Positions 45,508 to 54,345 of a DNA stretch of 64,000 nt are shown piece by piece. Position 1 is the first letter of the stretch. Each line of letters starts with the position of its first letter. The notes beneath the pieces were generated by a model, which worked only from the letters and a program-made list of their open reading frames with translations, had not been told where the DNA came from and searched no databases. Both the position numbers and the translations under genes were made by a program. Source of the DNA: Candidatus Desulfofervidaceae bacterium (GTDB lineage: Bacteria > Desulfobacterota > Desulfofervidia > Desulfofervidales > Desulfofervidaceae). The stretch spans positions 1 to 64,000 of the forward strand of contig JALWFG010000011.1 of assembly GCA_027038965.1 (NCBI GenBank), read 5' to 3'.

Positions 45508-46590
45508 TTACATTTCTTCTAATGCCTTAGGATATGAACCCAGAAGCTTCAAATAAGCAGAAACCTCTTTGAGCTCAACTAGGGCCTCTTTTACTGGGGT
45601 ATCTGTGTAATGACCTTCTAAGTCTACAAAAAACAAATAGTGCCAGGGGAGGTTTTTCATTGGTCTTGATTCCAATTTGCTCAAATTTACCCTTCTTTCT
45701 GCAAATGGCTTGAGACATTTATACAAAGCACCTGGCCTATCAGGTGTAGCAAAAAGTAGTGATGTTTTATCACTGCCTGTAGGATTGGGTAGCCTATGGC
45801 CAATAATCCAAAAACGGGTCGTATTATGAGCAAAGTCTTCAAGATGACGTTCTAATATAAACAAATCGGCCTTTTCTGCTGCCAGTTTGGTAGTGATAGC
45901 GGCAGCCTCTGGGTCTTCTTTAGCCTTCCTAGCAGCTAGGGCGGTGCTTGAGGTTTCAAAAATAGGAATGTTAGGCATATGGTAAGAAATCCAGTTTCTA
46001 CATTGGGCTACTGCTTGGGGGTGGGCATAAATTTTTTTAATTTTTTCCTTTTCCTTAAAAGATGCAGCCAAAAAATGGTTTATCCTGAGATATATTTCAC
46101 CTGCTACCTTTAATTCGGATTGCATAAACATGTCTAGAGTGTAAGCCACAATCCCTTCAGTAGAATTTTCAACTGGAACAACCCCATAGTCATAACTACC
46201 CTTTTCCACTTCCCAAAAGACGTCTTTGATGCTGGGTAGAGGATAGAAAATAGCCGTTTTGCCAAAATGTTTTATGGCAGCCATGTGGCTAAAGGTAGCC
46301 TCTGGTCCTAAAAAGGCTACCTTGGTAGGGTGTTGAATTTCCCTGGTGGCGGTTATAATTTCATGAAAGATATGAAAAATGGCTTGATGAGAGAGGGGGC
46401 CTTTATTAAGACTTTTCAAATGTTCAAAAATTTCCTTTTCTCTTTTTGGGTCCCAAAAATTTAATTGGTCTTTGCTTTTAAGCCTTCCTATTTCCAAGGC
46501 AATCCGAGCCCTATTACTTATAAGCTCCAAAATTTTCTTATCTAGCTTATCTATTTGTTCTCTCAGTTTAGAAAGCTCTTCTTTGCCCAT
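45508..46590 (-). CDS. pheA: Bifunctional chorismate mutase / prephenate dehydratase PheA
   Basis: A 360-aa enzyme of phenylalanine synthesis. Chorismate mutase at residues 1-90 (LREQIDKLDKKILELISNRA), prephenate dehydratase at 92-270 (AFLGPEATFSHMAAIKHFG, VPVENSTEGIVAYTLDMF, NTTRFWIIG), and a C-terminal ACT domain with LSKLESRPMK, the phenylalanine-binding ESRP motif, so feedback inhibition is likely. Confidence 0.96.
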   Translation of the reverse strand: MGKEELSKLREQIDKLDKKILELISNRARIALEIGRLKSKDQLNFWDPKREKEIFEHLKSLNKGPLSHQAIFHIFHEIITATREIQHPTKVAFLGPEATFSHMAAIKHFGKTAIFYPLPSIKDVFWEVEKGSYDYGVVPVENSTEGIVAYTLDMFMQSELKVAGEIYLRINHFLAASFKEKEKIKKIYAHPQAVAQCRNWISYHMPNIPIFETSSTALAARKAKEDPEAAAITTKLAAEKADLFILERHLEDFAHNTTRFWIIGHRLPNPTGSDKTSLLFATPDRPGALYKCLKPFAERRVNLSKLESRPMKNLPWHYLFFVDLEGHYTDTPVKEALVELKEVSAYLKLLGSYPKALEEM

Positions 46591-46825
46591 TTCCCCTCCC
46601 TAAGAAAGCAAAATACCCTTTACTGCAAGGTTTTAGTCTGAAACAAAGGAAAGGTATCAAATTGGTTGCTCAAAGTCAACCACCAAAACCAAAATCTGGA
46701 ATTATTATTCTGCTAACTATTCTATTTATATTCAATTTCGGTCAAGATACAGGAGCATTTTTAGGCCCTAGCCGATAGAATAGAATACTTGCATATAGAC
46801 ACTAAGATGATAGAATAGCCCAGTT

Positions 46826-47719
46826 ATGACAAATGGTTCTAAAGGGAAGGATTTGTTTAAAAGTAAAAGTGGCTTTTCTCAAACTTCAAAGCCCTATATT
46901 TTAGCAACTGATTTTCCGTTTTTGATATGGTCAAAATTGCCTTGGAGAAATAAACAAGTGCTTATTATTGCGGACTCAGGGGACAATATTCTCAATTTGT
47001 TATCACTTAAACCTAAACAAATCGTGGCGATAGACATTGCGCTTAAGGCGTGTTTTGTCAACGAAATTAAAACAAAGGCCATGCAATACTTAAGTTTTCA
47101 AGAATTTCGCAGCCTTTTTGCCCCCCCATTTTCAAATCCCTTTCTGCCTAAAATTACAAAAGAAGAAAAATTGGCAATTTACCTAAAGATAAAGCATTTT
47201 CTTTCTCTTCCAGTCCGTAATTGGTTGGCAGAAGAAATTAATTCTCATCCCAAAGGTTTTCTTTTCCCTAACTGGCGTGAATTGACATTTGCTCATCTAA
47301 TTCCCCATTTTGCTGATGAAAGGCAATTTGAAAGAATAAAGAGCTTTCTTAAGCCGTACTCCCTTTTAAATTTGCCAATCGAAAAGGCCTTAAAAGAACT
47401 GGAAGAAAACTACGATTTGATTTATCTCTCAAACATTCCCGAGTACATAAAGCAGAGTTTGAAGGAGCAAGATAAAGATTCAGAGATTTTAGACAATCTT
47501 ATGGAGATTTATGGTTTGTCATTTCAAAAACTCAAAAGGGGTGGTTATATCCTTTTTTATAGCTTTGGAGATGCCCTGAAGTGCCCAGAGCTTATTTTAG
47601 AAGAAAATCAAATTGCTAAGATTTTAGGACTCAAATTGAGGCTTATGCCCATTAAGTTTTCCACCCCACTAATAAAGGATTCTTGTTTTGTCCACACATT
47701 GGGATTAATGGCAAAATGA
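46826..47719 (+). CDS. DUF3419 family protein (BtaA-like methyltransferase fold)
   Basis: A 297-aa protein that I place in DUF3419, related to BtaA, which transfers the aminocarboxypropyl group of S-adenosylmethionine to diacylglycerol. Evidence: the nucleotide-fold segment VLIIADSGDNILNLLSLKP followed by QIVAIDIALKACFVNEIK, and the late YDLIYLSNIPEYIK and LKRGGYILFYSF. It overlaps the UbiA-like gene by ATGA. The substrate is unknown. Two GATAGAATAG repeats (46774, 46809) precede the start. Confidence 0.65.
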   Translation: MTNGSKGKDLFKSKSGFSQTSKPYILATDFPFLIWSKLPWRNKQVLIIADSGDNILNLLSLKPKQIVAIDIALKACFVNEIKTKAMQYLSFQEFRSLFAPPFSNPFLPKITKEEKLAIYLKIKHFLSLPVRNWLAEEINSHPKGFLFPNWRELTFAHLIPHFADERQFERIKSFLKPYSLLNLPIEKALKELEENYDLIYLSNIPEYIKQSLKEQDKDSEILDNLMEIYGLSFQKLKRGGYILFYSFGDALKCPELILEENQIAKILGLKLRLMPIKFSTPLIKDSCFVHTLGLMAK

Positions 47720-48582
47720 AGATTAAGACGTTACTTTCCAAAATAAAACTTGCTTTAGAGATGATTAAGTTTGAGCACAGTATTTTTGCCTTGCCTTTTG
47801 CCTTTATTGGAGCCTTTTTGGCAAAGGGAGGACTTCCTTCAACCACCAAGCTTTTTTGGATTTTCATAGCTATGCTAAGTGCCCGTAGTGCGGCAATGGC
47901 CTTTAACCGTTTAGTAGACAAAGACATAGATGCCAAAAACCCTCGGACCCAAAATCGCCATTTGCCAAAGGGCATTTTGACTCCAAGGTGGGTATACGGT
48001 TTCATCATCTTTTGGATAATAGTATTCTTTGTTGCTACTTATTGTCTCAATCGACTGGTTTTTTATCTTTCTCCTTTGGCCTTGATTATTGTAATGGGAT
48101 ATTCTTACACCAAACGCTTTACTTGGTTTTGCCACATATTTTTGGGGATTGCTGATGGTTTAGCGCCTTTAGGAGGATGGCTTGCTATAAGACCTGTCTT
48201 TGAATCTGCTCCTTTGTGGATGCTGGCTGGGGTGGCCCTTTGGGTGGCAGGTTTTGATGTGCTTTATAGCTGCTTGGACTATGAATTTGATAAAAAAGAG
48301 GGGCTTCATTCTATACCTGTCAAATTTGGCATCAAATGGGCCTTGCGTATATCCACCTTTTTTCATATCTTAACTATCTTTTGCTTTTATATGGTGGGCA
48401 AAGTCGTTCATTTACCCTTGATTTACTTTTATGGACTTGGTGCCATTGCGATTCTTCTTTTAGGGGAGCATCTCTTGGTAAAACCCAACGACCTCTCTAA
48501 AATCAATATGGCCTTTTTTACTATTAACGGTTTTGTATCTATTTTGATGTTTTTTCTTGTAATTTTGGGACTTGTTCTCTAA
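47716..48582 (+). CDS. UbiA-family prenyltransferase, MqnP-like
   Basis: A 288-aa membrane prenyltransferase with eight or nine helices. First Asp-rich motif NRLVDKDIDAKNPRT(Q)NR near residue 65, second DVLYSCLDYEFDKKEGLHS near 190. This set (long form of the first motif, FEHSIFALPFA start) matches the UbiA group used for futalosine-pathway menaquinone (MqnP). No other mqn gene is in the window, so the quinone type is inferred. Start ATG 47716 overlaps the previous stop by 4 nt. Its end overlaps the convergent cysteine desulfurase by 44 nt. Confidence 0.85.
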   Translation: MKIKTLLSKIKLALEMIKFEHSIFALPFAFIGAFLAKGGLPSTTKLFWIFIAMLSARSAAMAFNRLVDKDIDAKNPRTQNRHLPKGILTPRWVYGFIIFWIIVFFVATYCLNRLVFYLSPLALIIVMGYSYTKRFTWFCHIFLGIADGLAPLGGWLAIRPVFESAPLWMLAGVALWVAGFDVLYSCLDYEFDKKEGLHSIPVKFGIKWALRISTFFHILTIFCFYMVGKVVHLPLIYFYGLGAIAILLLGEHLLVKPNDLSKINMAFFTINGFVSILMFFLVILGLVL

Positions 48583-49672
48583 TCAATTCTATCGCCCTGT
48601 TTATCTCTTCTTCGGTGCTAAAATAACCTATACTAAACCTTACTGCCCCTTTGCCTTCTTCGAAAGATACCCCCATGGCAGCCAAGACATGAGAGAGCTT
48701 TATCTCCTTACTATGACATGCTGCTCCTGTTGAGGCCAAGATTTCAGGAATGGCATTTAAAACGTCTTGCCCAAGGAGGCCCTTAAATCCCACAAAAAGG
48801 GTGTTGGGCAAACAAATAGGGGGGCTAAACCGCACTACGTTTAAGTCTTTAATTCCATTCCATAACTTATCCCGAAGGTAAGCTATCCTTTCATTTTCTC
48901 CATTAGCTAGTCTTTTTTGCAAAATTTCACATGCCTTGCCTAGGGCTACAATATATGGCACGTTTTCTGTACCAGCCCGCCTGCCCATTTCTTGGCCTGC
49001 TCCATGGATTAAGGGCAAAAAAGGAATGTCTTTGCGAACATAGAGGGCCCCAATTCCCTTAGGGGCGTACAATTTGTGTCCTGCAATGGTGAGCAAATCA
49101 ACCCCCAACTTGTTTACATCCACCCTAATCTTTCCTAAGCTCTGAGCTGCATCACTATGAAGGACAATGTTATATTCCTTTGCCATCTTGGAAATTTCAG
49201 CAATTGGTTGAATGGCGCCAGTCTCGTTATTGGCATGCATCACGGAAATCAGTACAGTTTCTTTTTTTATATGCCTTTTAATTTCTTGTGGGTCTACGAT
49301 ACCCTCCTTGTTGGGAGGTACAAATGATATTTCAAATCCTAATTGTTCCATAAACAGGGCAGGATTAATTATGGAAGGATGTTCAATTTGGGTAGTAATT
49401 ACATGGTTGCCTCGTTTTTTTAAGGCCCAGAGGATTCCCTTGAACACAGTGTTGTTGCTTTCAGTTCCCCCACTTGTAAAGACAATCTCATTTTCCCTAG
49501 CATTGATTAAACTTGCTACCTGAGCTCTAGCCTTTTCTATAGCCCTATAAGCTTTCTTTCCCAAGGTATAACTACAGCTTGGATTCCCAAATTCCTTGTC
49601 CCAAAAGGGTTCCATAGCCTTTTTGACGTCAGGATGAATGGGCGTAGTGGCGTTATAGTCCAAATAAATCAT
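48539..49672 (-). CDS. Cysteine desulfurase (NifS/IscS family)
   Basis: A 377-aa PLP enzyme that moves sulfur from cysteine for Fe-S clusters and thio-cofactors. Start MIYLDYNATTPIHPDV, PLP pocket HSDAAQSLGKI, PLP-lysine in AGHKLYAPKGIGALY, and catalytic cysteine in STGAACHSKEIKLSHVL. The short loop around Cys is of the NifS/IscS type. No scaffold gene (iscU, nifU) follows, so its partner is unknown. Confidence 0.95.
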   Translation of the reverse strand: MIYLDYNATTPIHPDVKKAMEPFWDKEFGNPSCSYTLGKKAYRAIEKARAQVASLINARENEIVFTSGGTESNNTVFKGILWALKKRGNHVITTQIEHPSIINPALFMEQLGFEISFVPPNKEGIVDPQEIKRHIKKETVLISVMHANNETGAIQPIAEISKMAKEYNIVLHSDAAQSLGKIRVDVNKLGVDLLTIAGHKLYAPKGIGALYVRKDIPFLPLIHGAGQEMGRRAGTENVPYIVALGKACEILQKRLANGENERIAYLRDKLWNGIKDLNVVRFSPPICLPNTLFVGFKGLLGQDVLNAIPEILASTGAACHSKEIKLSHVLAAMGVSFEEGKGAVRFSIGYFSTEEEINRAIELIREQVPKLQEKTSK

Positions 49673-49954
49673 ATTTGCCCCCTTTGTCCCTAAGTCTAAT
49701 TAGTTTAGTTGTAAAAGGTTAACCTCTAAATGTCAAATTCCAAAGTTTTTGAGTAAAGAGATTTTACCCACTTGGGCTAGAGATATAAGAGAAATTAGAA
49801 TAAAAACTTAACAACTAAGCACTAAGGCCAAGAACTTGCAGGGTTTCTTTTAGAAACAAAGGAGGATTCCACTATAAAATACTTGACTTTAACTTGAAGT
49901 TAGTTTATACTTCGTTCCAAAATGAAACACTAATAAGAAAGGGGGGTGAAAAGG

Positions 49955-50245
49955 ATGAAAAAAGGAAAGAAAAAATGGATGTTTTTTTTGATGTTTCTGT
50001 TTTATCCTGTTTGGGTGTGGGCCGGTGAAGCCACTAAAGAACCCTTACATCATGTAGCGGACATTAGCAGGGCTACAAATTTTTTTACCAAATGGTTAGC
50101 TGAAACCTATAATAATAATCGTCTATTGCACTCCATTGCCTGTATAATCATCATGGCCGTGATGGGAATAGTATTGGCCTATCTGACAGAATGGATTATG
50201 GGAATGCTTGGGTACAAGGCAGAAAAAATGGACCATACAGAGTAA
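49955..50245 (+). CDS. Small membrane protein before TauE/SafE
   Basis: A 96-aa protein with a signal-like N-terminus (WMFFLMFLFYPVWVWAGEA), a periplasmic stretch (ATNFFTKWLAETYNNNR), and one C-terminal membrane helix (IACIIIMAVMGIVLAYLTE). I do not recognise a family beyond its tie to the following permease, 15 bp away. ATG at 49955 follows GGGGGG; a GTG nine bases upstream is in frame. It is the first gene of the sulfur-permease and kinase cluster. Confidence 0.75.
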   Translation: MKKGKKKWMFFLMFLFYPVWVWAGEATKEPLHHVADISRATNFFTKWLAETYNNNRLLHSIACIIIMAVMGIVLAYLTEWIMGMLGYKAEKMDHTE

Positions 50246-50260
50246 TTTTAGGAGGAAAAG

Positions 50261-51262
50261 ATGGATATTTTTCACATTTACCTTCCTATTGCAGGGGTGG
50301 AATTTAACATCCTTATCTTGTTAGCAATAGGATTTTGTTTAGGTGTAATGGGAGGTTTCTTTGGCATGGGAGGGGGATGGATTGTTACCCCTGCTCTTAA
50401 CATCTTTGGTTTTCCCATGCCTCTGGCCATTGGGACGGATTTGCTTCATATCTATGGTAAGTCTATTGTAGCCGTGAAAAAGCATGCCAAGCTAGGGAAT
50501 GTGGATATTCCTTTAGGCATCCTTGTTTCAATTGGCATGATGATTGGAGTAGAGTTAGGTGCCAGAGTAGTTATGTTTTTGGCTGCTAAGGGTCTAGCGG
50601 GTCCTATTATTCGATATGTGTATATGATCCTTTTGGCCTTTTTGGGTTGTTATATCCTTTATGATTATTATACTGCAATAAAAAAGGTTCCAGTAAAAGT
50701 TCCCAAAACATCTAAAGTTTCTTCTAAACCTGGTTTGGCTGCTAAGATTCAGCATATCAAGGTGCCTCCCATGATTTCCCTAAAGGCAAGTGGGGTAAAG
50801 GTGTCTTTTTGGACATTGTTTGGTATTGGTGTTTTAATTGGGATTATGGCAGGGTTTATGGGTGTAGGTGGGGGGTTTGCCTTGGTGCCTGCATTTATTT
50901 ATCTAGTAGGGGTTCCTACAGCCGTGGCAGTAGGTTCAAGCTTGCTTTGTTGTGTAATTTCTGGAGCTTATGGCGGATTTAGTTATTCTATGAAGGGAAG
51001 AGTAGAGATTGTGGCGGCCATGATTTTGCTCCTTGGAGCATCTATTGGTGCTCAAATAGGGGCCTCAGCCGTAAAATATGTAAGGGGTTATGGGATTAGG
51101 TTTCTTTATGGAGTTATGTTGCTGTTGGCTGCTACTTCTGTGCTCTTGAAACAAATGAAAATGTCTCAAGCAGCAGGAATAATGGTGTTGGGTTCGGCAC
51201 TTACTATTTCAGGCATCATTACCTTTTATTTGGTAAGGGGACTTATTGCCGAAAAAGGATGA
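50261..51262 (+). CDS. TauE/SafE family anion permease 1
   Basis: A 333-aa permease with about eight helices in two repeats. Each repeat carries the family glycine motif: GFFGMGGGWIVTPALNIFG near residue 30 and GFMGVGGGFALVPAFIYL near 205. The insert between repeats (PVKVPKTSKVSSKPG) is cytoplasmic or periplasmic and basic. The family exports sulfite, sulfoacetate or related anions; the substrate here is unknown. It has a paralogue at 54804-55742. Confidence 0.9.
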   Translation: MDIFHIYLPIAGVEFNILILLAIGFCLGVMGGFFGMGGGWIVTPALNIFGFPMPLAIGTDLLHIYGKSIVAVKKHAKLGNVDIPLGILVSIGMMIGVELGARVVMFLAAKGLAGPIIRYVYMILLAFLGCYILYDYYTAIKKVPVKVPKTSKVSSKPGLAAKIQHIKVPPMISLKASGVKVSFWTLFGIGVLIGIMAGFMGVGGGFALVPAFIYLVGVPTAVAVGSSLLCCVISGAYGGFSYSMKGRVEIVAAMILLLGASIGAQIGASAVKYVRGYGIRFLYGVMLLLAATSVLLKQMKMSQAAGIMVLGSALTISGIITFYLVRGLIAEKG

Positions 51263-51272
51263 TTTGAACTAA

Positions 51273-51305
51273 GGTACCCAGAAGAGCCTTGCTCTCTGTG
51301 GTACC
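51273..51305 (+). other. Hairpin inside a duplicated tauE tail
   Basis: GGTACC at both ends (51273-51278 and 51300-51305) and AGAGC / GCTCT inside form a stem around a short loop. It is flanked by a 26-bp direct repeat (51245-51270 and 51310-51335, 23 identical), the first copy being the last codons of the permease gene. No T-run follows, so it is not a standard terminator. Confidence 0.6.
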
Positions 51306-51368
51306 AACTATCGCCGAAAAAGGATAATTTAAACTTTGCTAATTTTTGAATAAACTGGTTCTTTAAAA

Positions 51369-51397
51369 TTGCGAATTATTGCTTTTTTGCTTAATTA
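51369..51397 (+). promoter_or_regulatory. Promoter before the cluster histidine kinase
   Basis: TTGCGA at 51369-51374 and TAATTA at 51392-51397 have 17-bp spacing. The start would be about 8 nt before the ATG at 51412, which has no Shine-Dalgarno. Confidence 0.5.
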
Positions 51398-51411
51398 ATT
51401 GATTAATTACA

Positions 51412-52887
51412 ATGCAGAACGATGAAAATAATAAAGGCCTTAGAAAGGTTTACAGGTGTTTATGTAAATGGTGGCAATCTCTACGTGGCAGAATTGCTGC
51501 TCTCTCAATCTTTTATTTTCTGTTGCTCTTATTGAGCGTTTTTTTACATTACTGGAATGTTAATAAAATTGTAAATAAATTCCTCTTTTTAGCGAAGTGT
51601 GATGAATATGTGAATAATATTTTGGAGGTAAGAAGATACGAAAAAAATTTTCTTTTATATGGAGAGAAAGATAGTTATACCCATGCTGTCCTTTATCTCC
51701 AAATTAGCGAGTCCTTTCTAGAATCCAACGAAAGTTTAATTGTAGATGTTCTTGGAGTTGATGTCTATTTTCACCTAAAAAGAAAACTTAAGCAATACAA
51801 GAATGTTTTTACTAACCTTTACCGTCAGGATTATCCTAAAAATAAAAAAGGGATTTTAGAAAAGGAACTCCGTAACTTAGGTCGGGATATTGTAAATACC
51901 TCAATTAATCTGGATTTACGAATAAAACTAAGCATTCAAAATGCCCTCCTTAGATGGAAGCATCTTTCTGTTTTGTTTGCCACAATTGTAGTTTTTGGTC
52001 TTATGATTTTACTATTTCTTGTATTCCACTATGTTATTGTTCCTTTACACTTTATTCAGCATTCTACAAAACAAATAGCTGAGGGCAATTTTAATTTGTT
52101 TCCTAAACCAAAACACTCTTTAGAAGAGATTAGTAGCCTTGTAGATGGCCTAAACAAAATGATGCAAGAGTTGGAGCTCCGGAGGGAACAATTGATTCAA
52201 GCCAAAAAAATGGCATCTTTAGGGACGTTTACTGCGGGAATTGCCCATGAAATCAATAATCCCCTTAACAATATCTATCTGAGCGCAGAGATGTTTTTGG
52301 AAGAATATGGGGAAAGGCTTACCCCTGATCAAAGGGAATATATTGAGGATATTTTGCAACAGGCCCAAAGGGCAAGCAACATTGTAGGTAATCTTCTAGA
52401 TTTTTCAAGGGCCAAACGGTATAAAATAGGGGAAGTGAATATTGCAGATGTGATTAATAATGTTGTTAAGGTTGCTAAAAATCAAATCCGAATAAGTCAC
52501 ATTGATTTAAAAATGGATTTGCCAGAAAATTTGCCTAGGATAAAGGCAGATCCCAATAGCCTTAGGCAGGTATTTATAAATCTTATTGAAAATGCCATTC
52601 AAGCTATGCCCAAAGGAGGGGTTTTAGAAATTAGGGCCAAAGAGGAGGGCAATTATCTAAAAATAGATGTATCGGATACGGGAATGGGCATTCCTCAAGA
52701 AAACCTTCATCGTATCTTTGAACCATTCTTTACTACTAAAGAAAAGGGAACTGGTTTAGGATTGGCAGTAACTTATGGTATTATAAAAAAACATGGAGGG
52801 ACTATTAAAGTTAAAAGTAAGCCTAATAAAGGAACTACTTTTACAATTCTTTTACCCATAGAAAGAGATGTTACGGAATCAGATTAG
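51412..52887 (+). CDS. Membrane histidine kinase of the TauE/Usp cluster
   Basis: A 491-aa sensor kinase. Membrane helix near residues 25-45, a helical periplasmic sensor of about 135 residues (RRYEKNFLLYGEKDSY suggests a four-helix bundle), second helix near 186-210, HAMP (FIQHSTKQIAEGN), a coiled coil, HisKA with TAGIAHEINNPLNNIYL (His near residue 279), then HATPase motifs NLIENAIQAMP, DTGMGIP and TKEKGTGLGLAVTYG. It overlaps the response regulator by 20 nt. The signal is unknown. Confidence 0.93.
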   Translation: MQNDENNKGLRKVYRCLCKWWQSLRGRIAALSIFYFLLLLLSVFLHYWNVNKIVNKFLFLAKCDEYVNNILEVRRYEKNFLLYGEKDSYTHAVLYLQISESFLESNESLIVDVLGVDVYFHLKRKLKQYKNVFTNLYRQDYPKNKKGILEKELRNLGRDIVNTSINLDLRIKLSIQNALLRWKHLSVLFATIVVFGLMILLFLVFHYVIVPLHFIQHSTKQIAEGNFNLFPKPKHSLEEISSLVDGLNKMMQELELRREQLIQAKKMASLGTFTAGIAHEINNPLNNIYLSAEMFLEEYGERLTPDQREYIEDILQQAQRASNIVGNLLDFSRAKRYKIGEVNIADVINNVVKVAKNQIRISHIDLKMDLPENLPRIKADPNSLRQVFINLIENAIQAMPKGGVLEIRAKEEGNYLKIDVSDTGMGIPQENLHRIFEPFFTTKEKGTGLGLAVTYGIIKKHGGTIKVKSKPNKGTTFTILLPIERDVTESD

Positions 52888-54214
52888 GATTGCCATTATA
52901 GAAGACGAAAAGGTTGCCTGTAAGCATTTGTTACGTCTCTTTACAAAGGAAAACTATGAAGTGGCCGTTTTCCATTGTGGAAGAGAGGCTTTCAAAGGAT
53001 TGTTTCAACAACCTTTCTCTATCGTTTTGCTTGATTTGAAGCTTCCTGATATAGATGGACTTCAAATTTTGGAAGAAATTAAAAGAAACTTTCCAGAAAC
53101 CGAAGTTATTATTATGACCGGTTATGGTTCTATTGAGACGGCTATAGAGGCGATTAAAAAGGGCGCCTTTCATTATTTAACAAAACCGGTGAAACTGGAT
53201 GAACTTAGATCTCTTGTTAAGAAGATAGAGGACAAAATTCAGTTAAAAGAGGAAAATCGCCGCTTAAAAGAAACCTTAGCTCGTTATACTTTTGCCGATC
53301 TTGTGGGTAAAAGTTTAAAGATGCAAAAAATATATCGGACAATCATCAAAGTTGCCAGGGTAGATTGTAATGTTCTTATTCATGGAGAGACGGGGACAGG
53401 TAAAGAGTTGGTAGCTAGGGCTATTCACTATTATAGCAAGAGAAGAGAGAACCCTTTTGTTCCTTTCAATTGTGGTGCCTTTACAGAAGAATTAATTGCT
53501 AGTGAGCTTTTTGGATATGAGAAAGGGGCCTTTACAGGGGCCTTTCGGACAAAAATTGGCCTCTTAGAAGCTGCAAACAAAGGGACCGTTTTTTTAGACG
53601 AGATAGGAGAGATGCCTCTTTCCATGCAGGTTAAACTCCTGCGTGCCATAGAAGAAAAGAAGATTACAAGAGTGGGGGGTATTCGACCCATTGAATTGGA
53701 TATTAGGATTATTGCGGCTACTAATCGAGACTTAAGAAAACTGGTAGCAACAGGTAAATTTAGAGAAGACCTTTTTTATCGTCTTAACGTGGTTTTTATC
53801 CATTTACCTCCACTTAGAGAAAGAAAAGACGATATCCCCCTTCTCATTCAATACTTTTTGAAAAAATACAACAATTTTTTCGGGAAAAAGATAAATGGAA
53901 TTGCTCAAAATGCCTTGAAGTGTCTTTTAAAATATCCCTATCCTGGGAATGTAAGGGAACTCGAAAATATCATTGAAAGGGCAGTGGCCTTGGCTGAGGG
54001 ATGCGAAATTAGCATAGAAGATTTGCCTCAAGATATCTCAGAATTTGAGATTATGGCAGAAGAAGAGATCCCCTTTTCTATAGCCGAGCAAGAAAAACAA
54101 CATATCCAAAGGGCCTTAGAAGTGACAGGCTATAATAAAACTGCTGCCGCCAAGCTTTTGGGACTTTCTCGAACTACCTTATGGCGCAAATTAAAAAAAT
54201 ATGGGCTATTGTAA
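52868..54214 (+). CDS. Sigma-54 response regulator of the TauE/Usp cluster
   Basis: A 448-aa NtrC-type activator: receiver (IIEDEKVACKH, VLLDLKLPDIDG, TKPVKLDE), AAA+ with GETGTGKELVARA and YEKGAFTGAFRTKIG, and a Fis-type helix-turn-helix at the end (YNKTAAAKLLGLSRTTLWRK). Its start lies inside the kinase gene. A sigma-54 promoter and three TGAAACACT boxes follow immediately downstream of its stop, so it probably controls the next genes. Confidence 0.93.
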   Translation: MLRNQIRIAIIEDEKVACKHLLRLFTKENYEVAVFHCGREAFKGLFQQPFSIVLLDLKLPDIDGLQILEEIKRNFPETEVIIMTGYGSIETAIEAIKKGAFHYLTKPVKLDELRSLVKKIEDKIQLKEENRRLKETLARYTFADLVGKSLKMQKIYRTIIKVARVDCNVLIHGETGTGKELVARAIHYYSKRRENPFVPFNCGAFTEELIASELFGYEKGAFTGAFRTKIGLLEAANKGTVFLDEIGEMPLSMQVKLLRAIEEKKITRVGGIRPIELDIRIIAATNRDLRKLVATGKFREDLFYRLNVVFIHLPPLRERKDDIPLLIQYFLKKYNNFFGKKINGIAQNALKCLLKYPYPGNVRELENIIERAVALAEGCEISIEDLPQDISEFEIMAEEEIPFSIAEQEKQHIQRALEVTGYNKTAAAKLLGLSRTTLWRKLKKYGLL

Positions 54215-54225
54215 CTGTTTTAATA

Positions 54226-54265
54226 TGAAACACTAAAAACAAGATTGAAACACTTTTGAAACACT
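54226..54265 (+). promoter_or_regulatory. Three TGAAACACT boxes, enhancer-site candidates
   Basis: Exact 9-mers at 54226-54234, 54246-54254 and 54257-54265 lie 52-91 bp ahead of the sigma-54 promoter at 54317. A fourth exact copy is at 49923-49931, just before the small membrane protein that opens the cluster. The spacing is what an NtrC-type activator would use. Confidence 0.6.
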
Positions 54266-54316
54266 TCTTAATTTTCATTTCTTGGCATTTTCATATATAT
54301 CCAGACTTTTTTAAAT

Positions 54317-54332
54317 TGGTCTATAATTTGCA
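54317..54332 (+). promoter_or_regulatory. Sigma-54 promoter before the first Usp gene
   Basis: The site TGGTCTATAATTTGCA has GG at 54318-54319 and GC at 54330-54331, exactly 10 bp apart, with a good TTTGCA -12 part. The predicted start near 54343 is about 3 nt before the ATG chosen for the Usp-like gene. Confidence 0.6.
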
Positions 54333-54345
54333 ATTTATCTTTTAT

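Noticed and set aside
46774-46818. Two GATAGAATAG repeats before the DUF3419 gene
   Set aside because: Direct 10-mers 35 bp apart could be a regulator site, but with no regulator, promoter boxes or other copies in the window I could not support a call.
49825-49840. Possible sigma-54 site before the small membrane protein (GG at 49826, GC at 49838)
   Set aside because: Spacing is right, but the -24 part reads AGGCC, it lies about 115 bp from the gene, and the TGAAACACT copy is downstream of it. Too weak to annotate.
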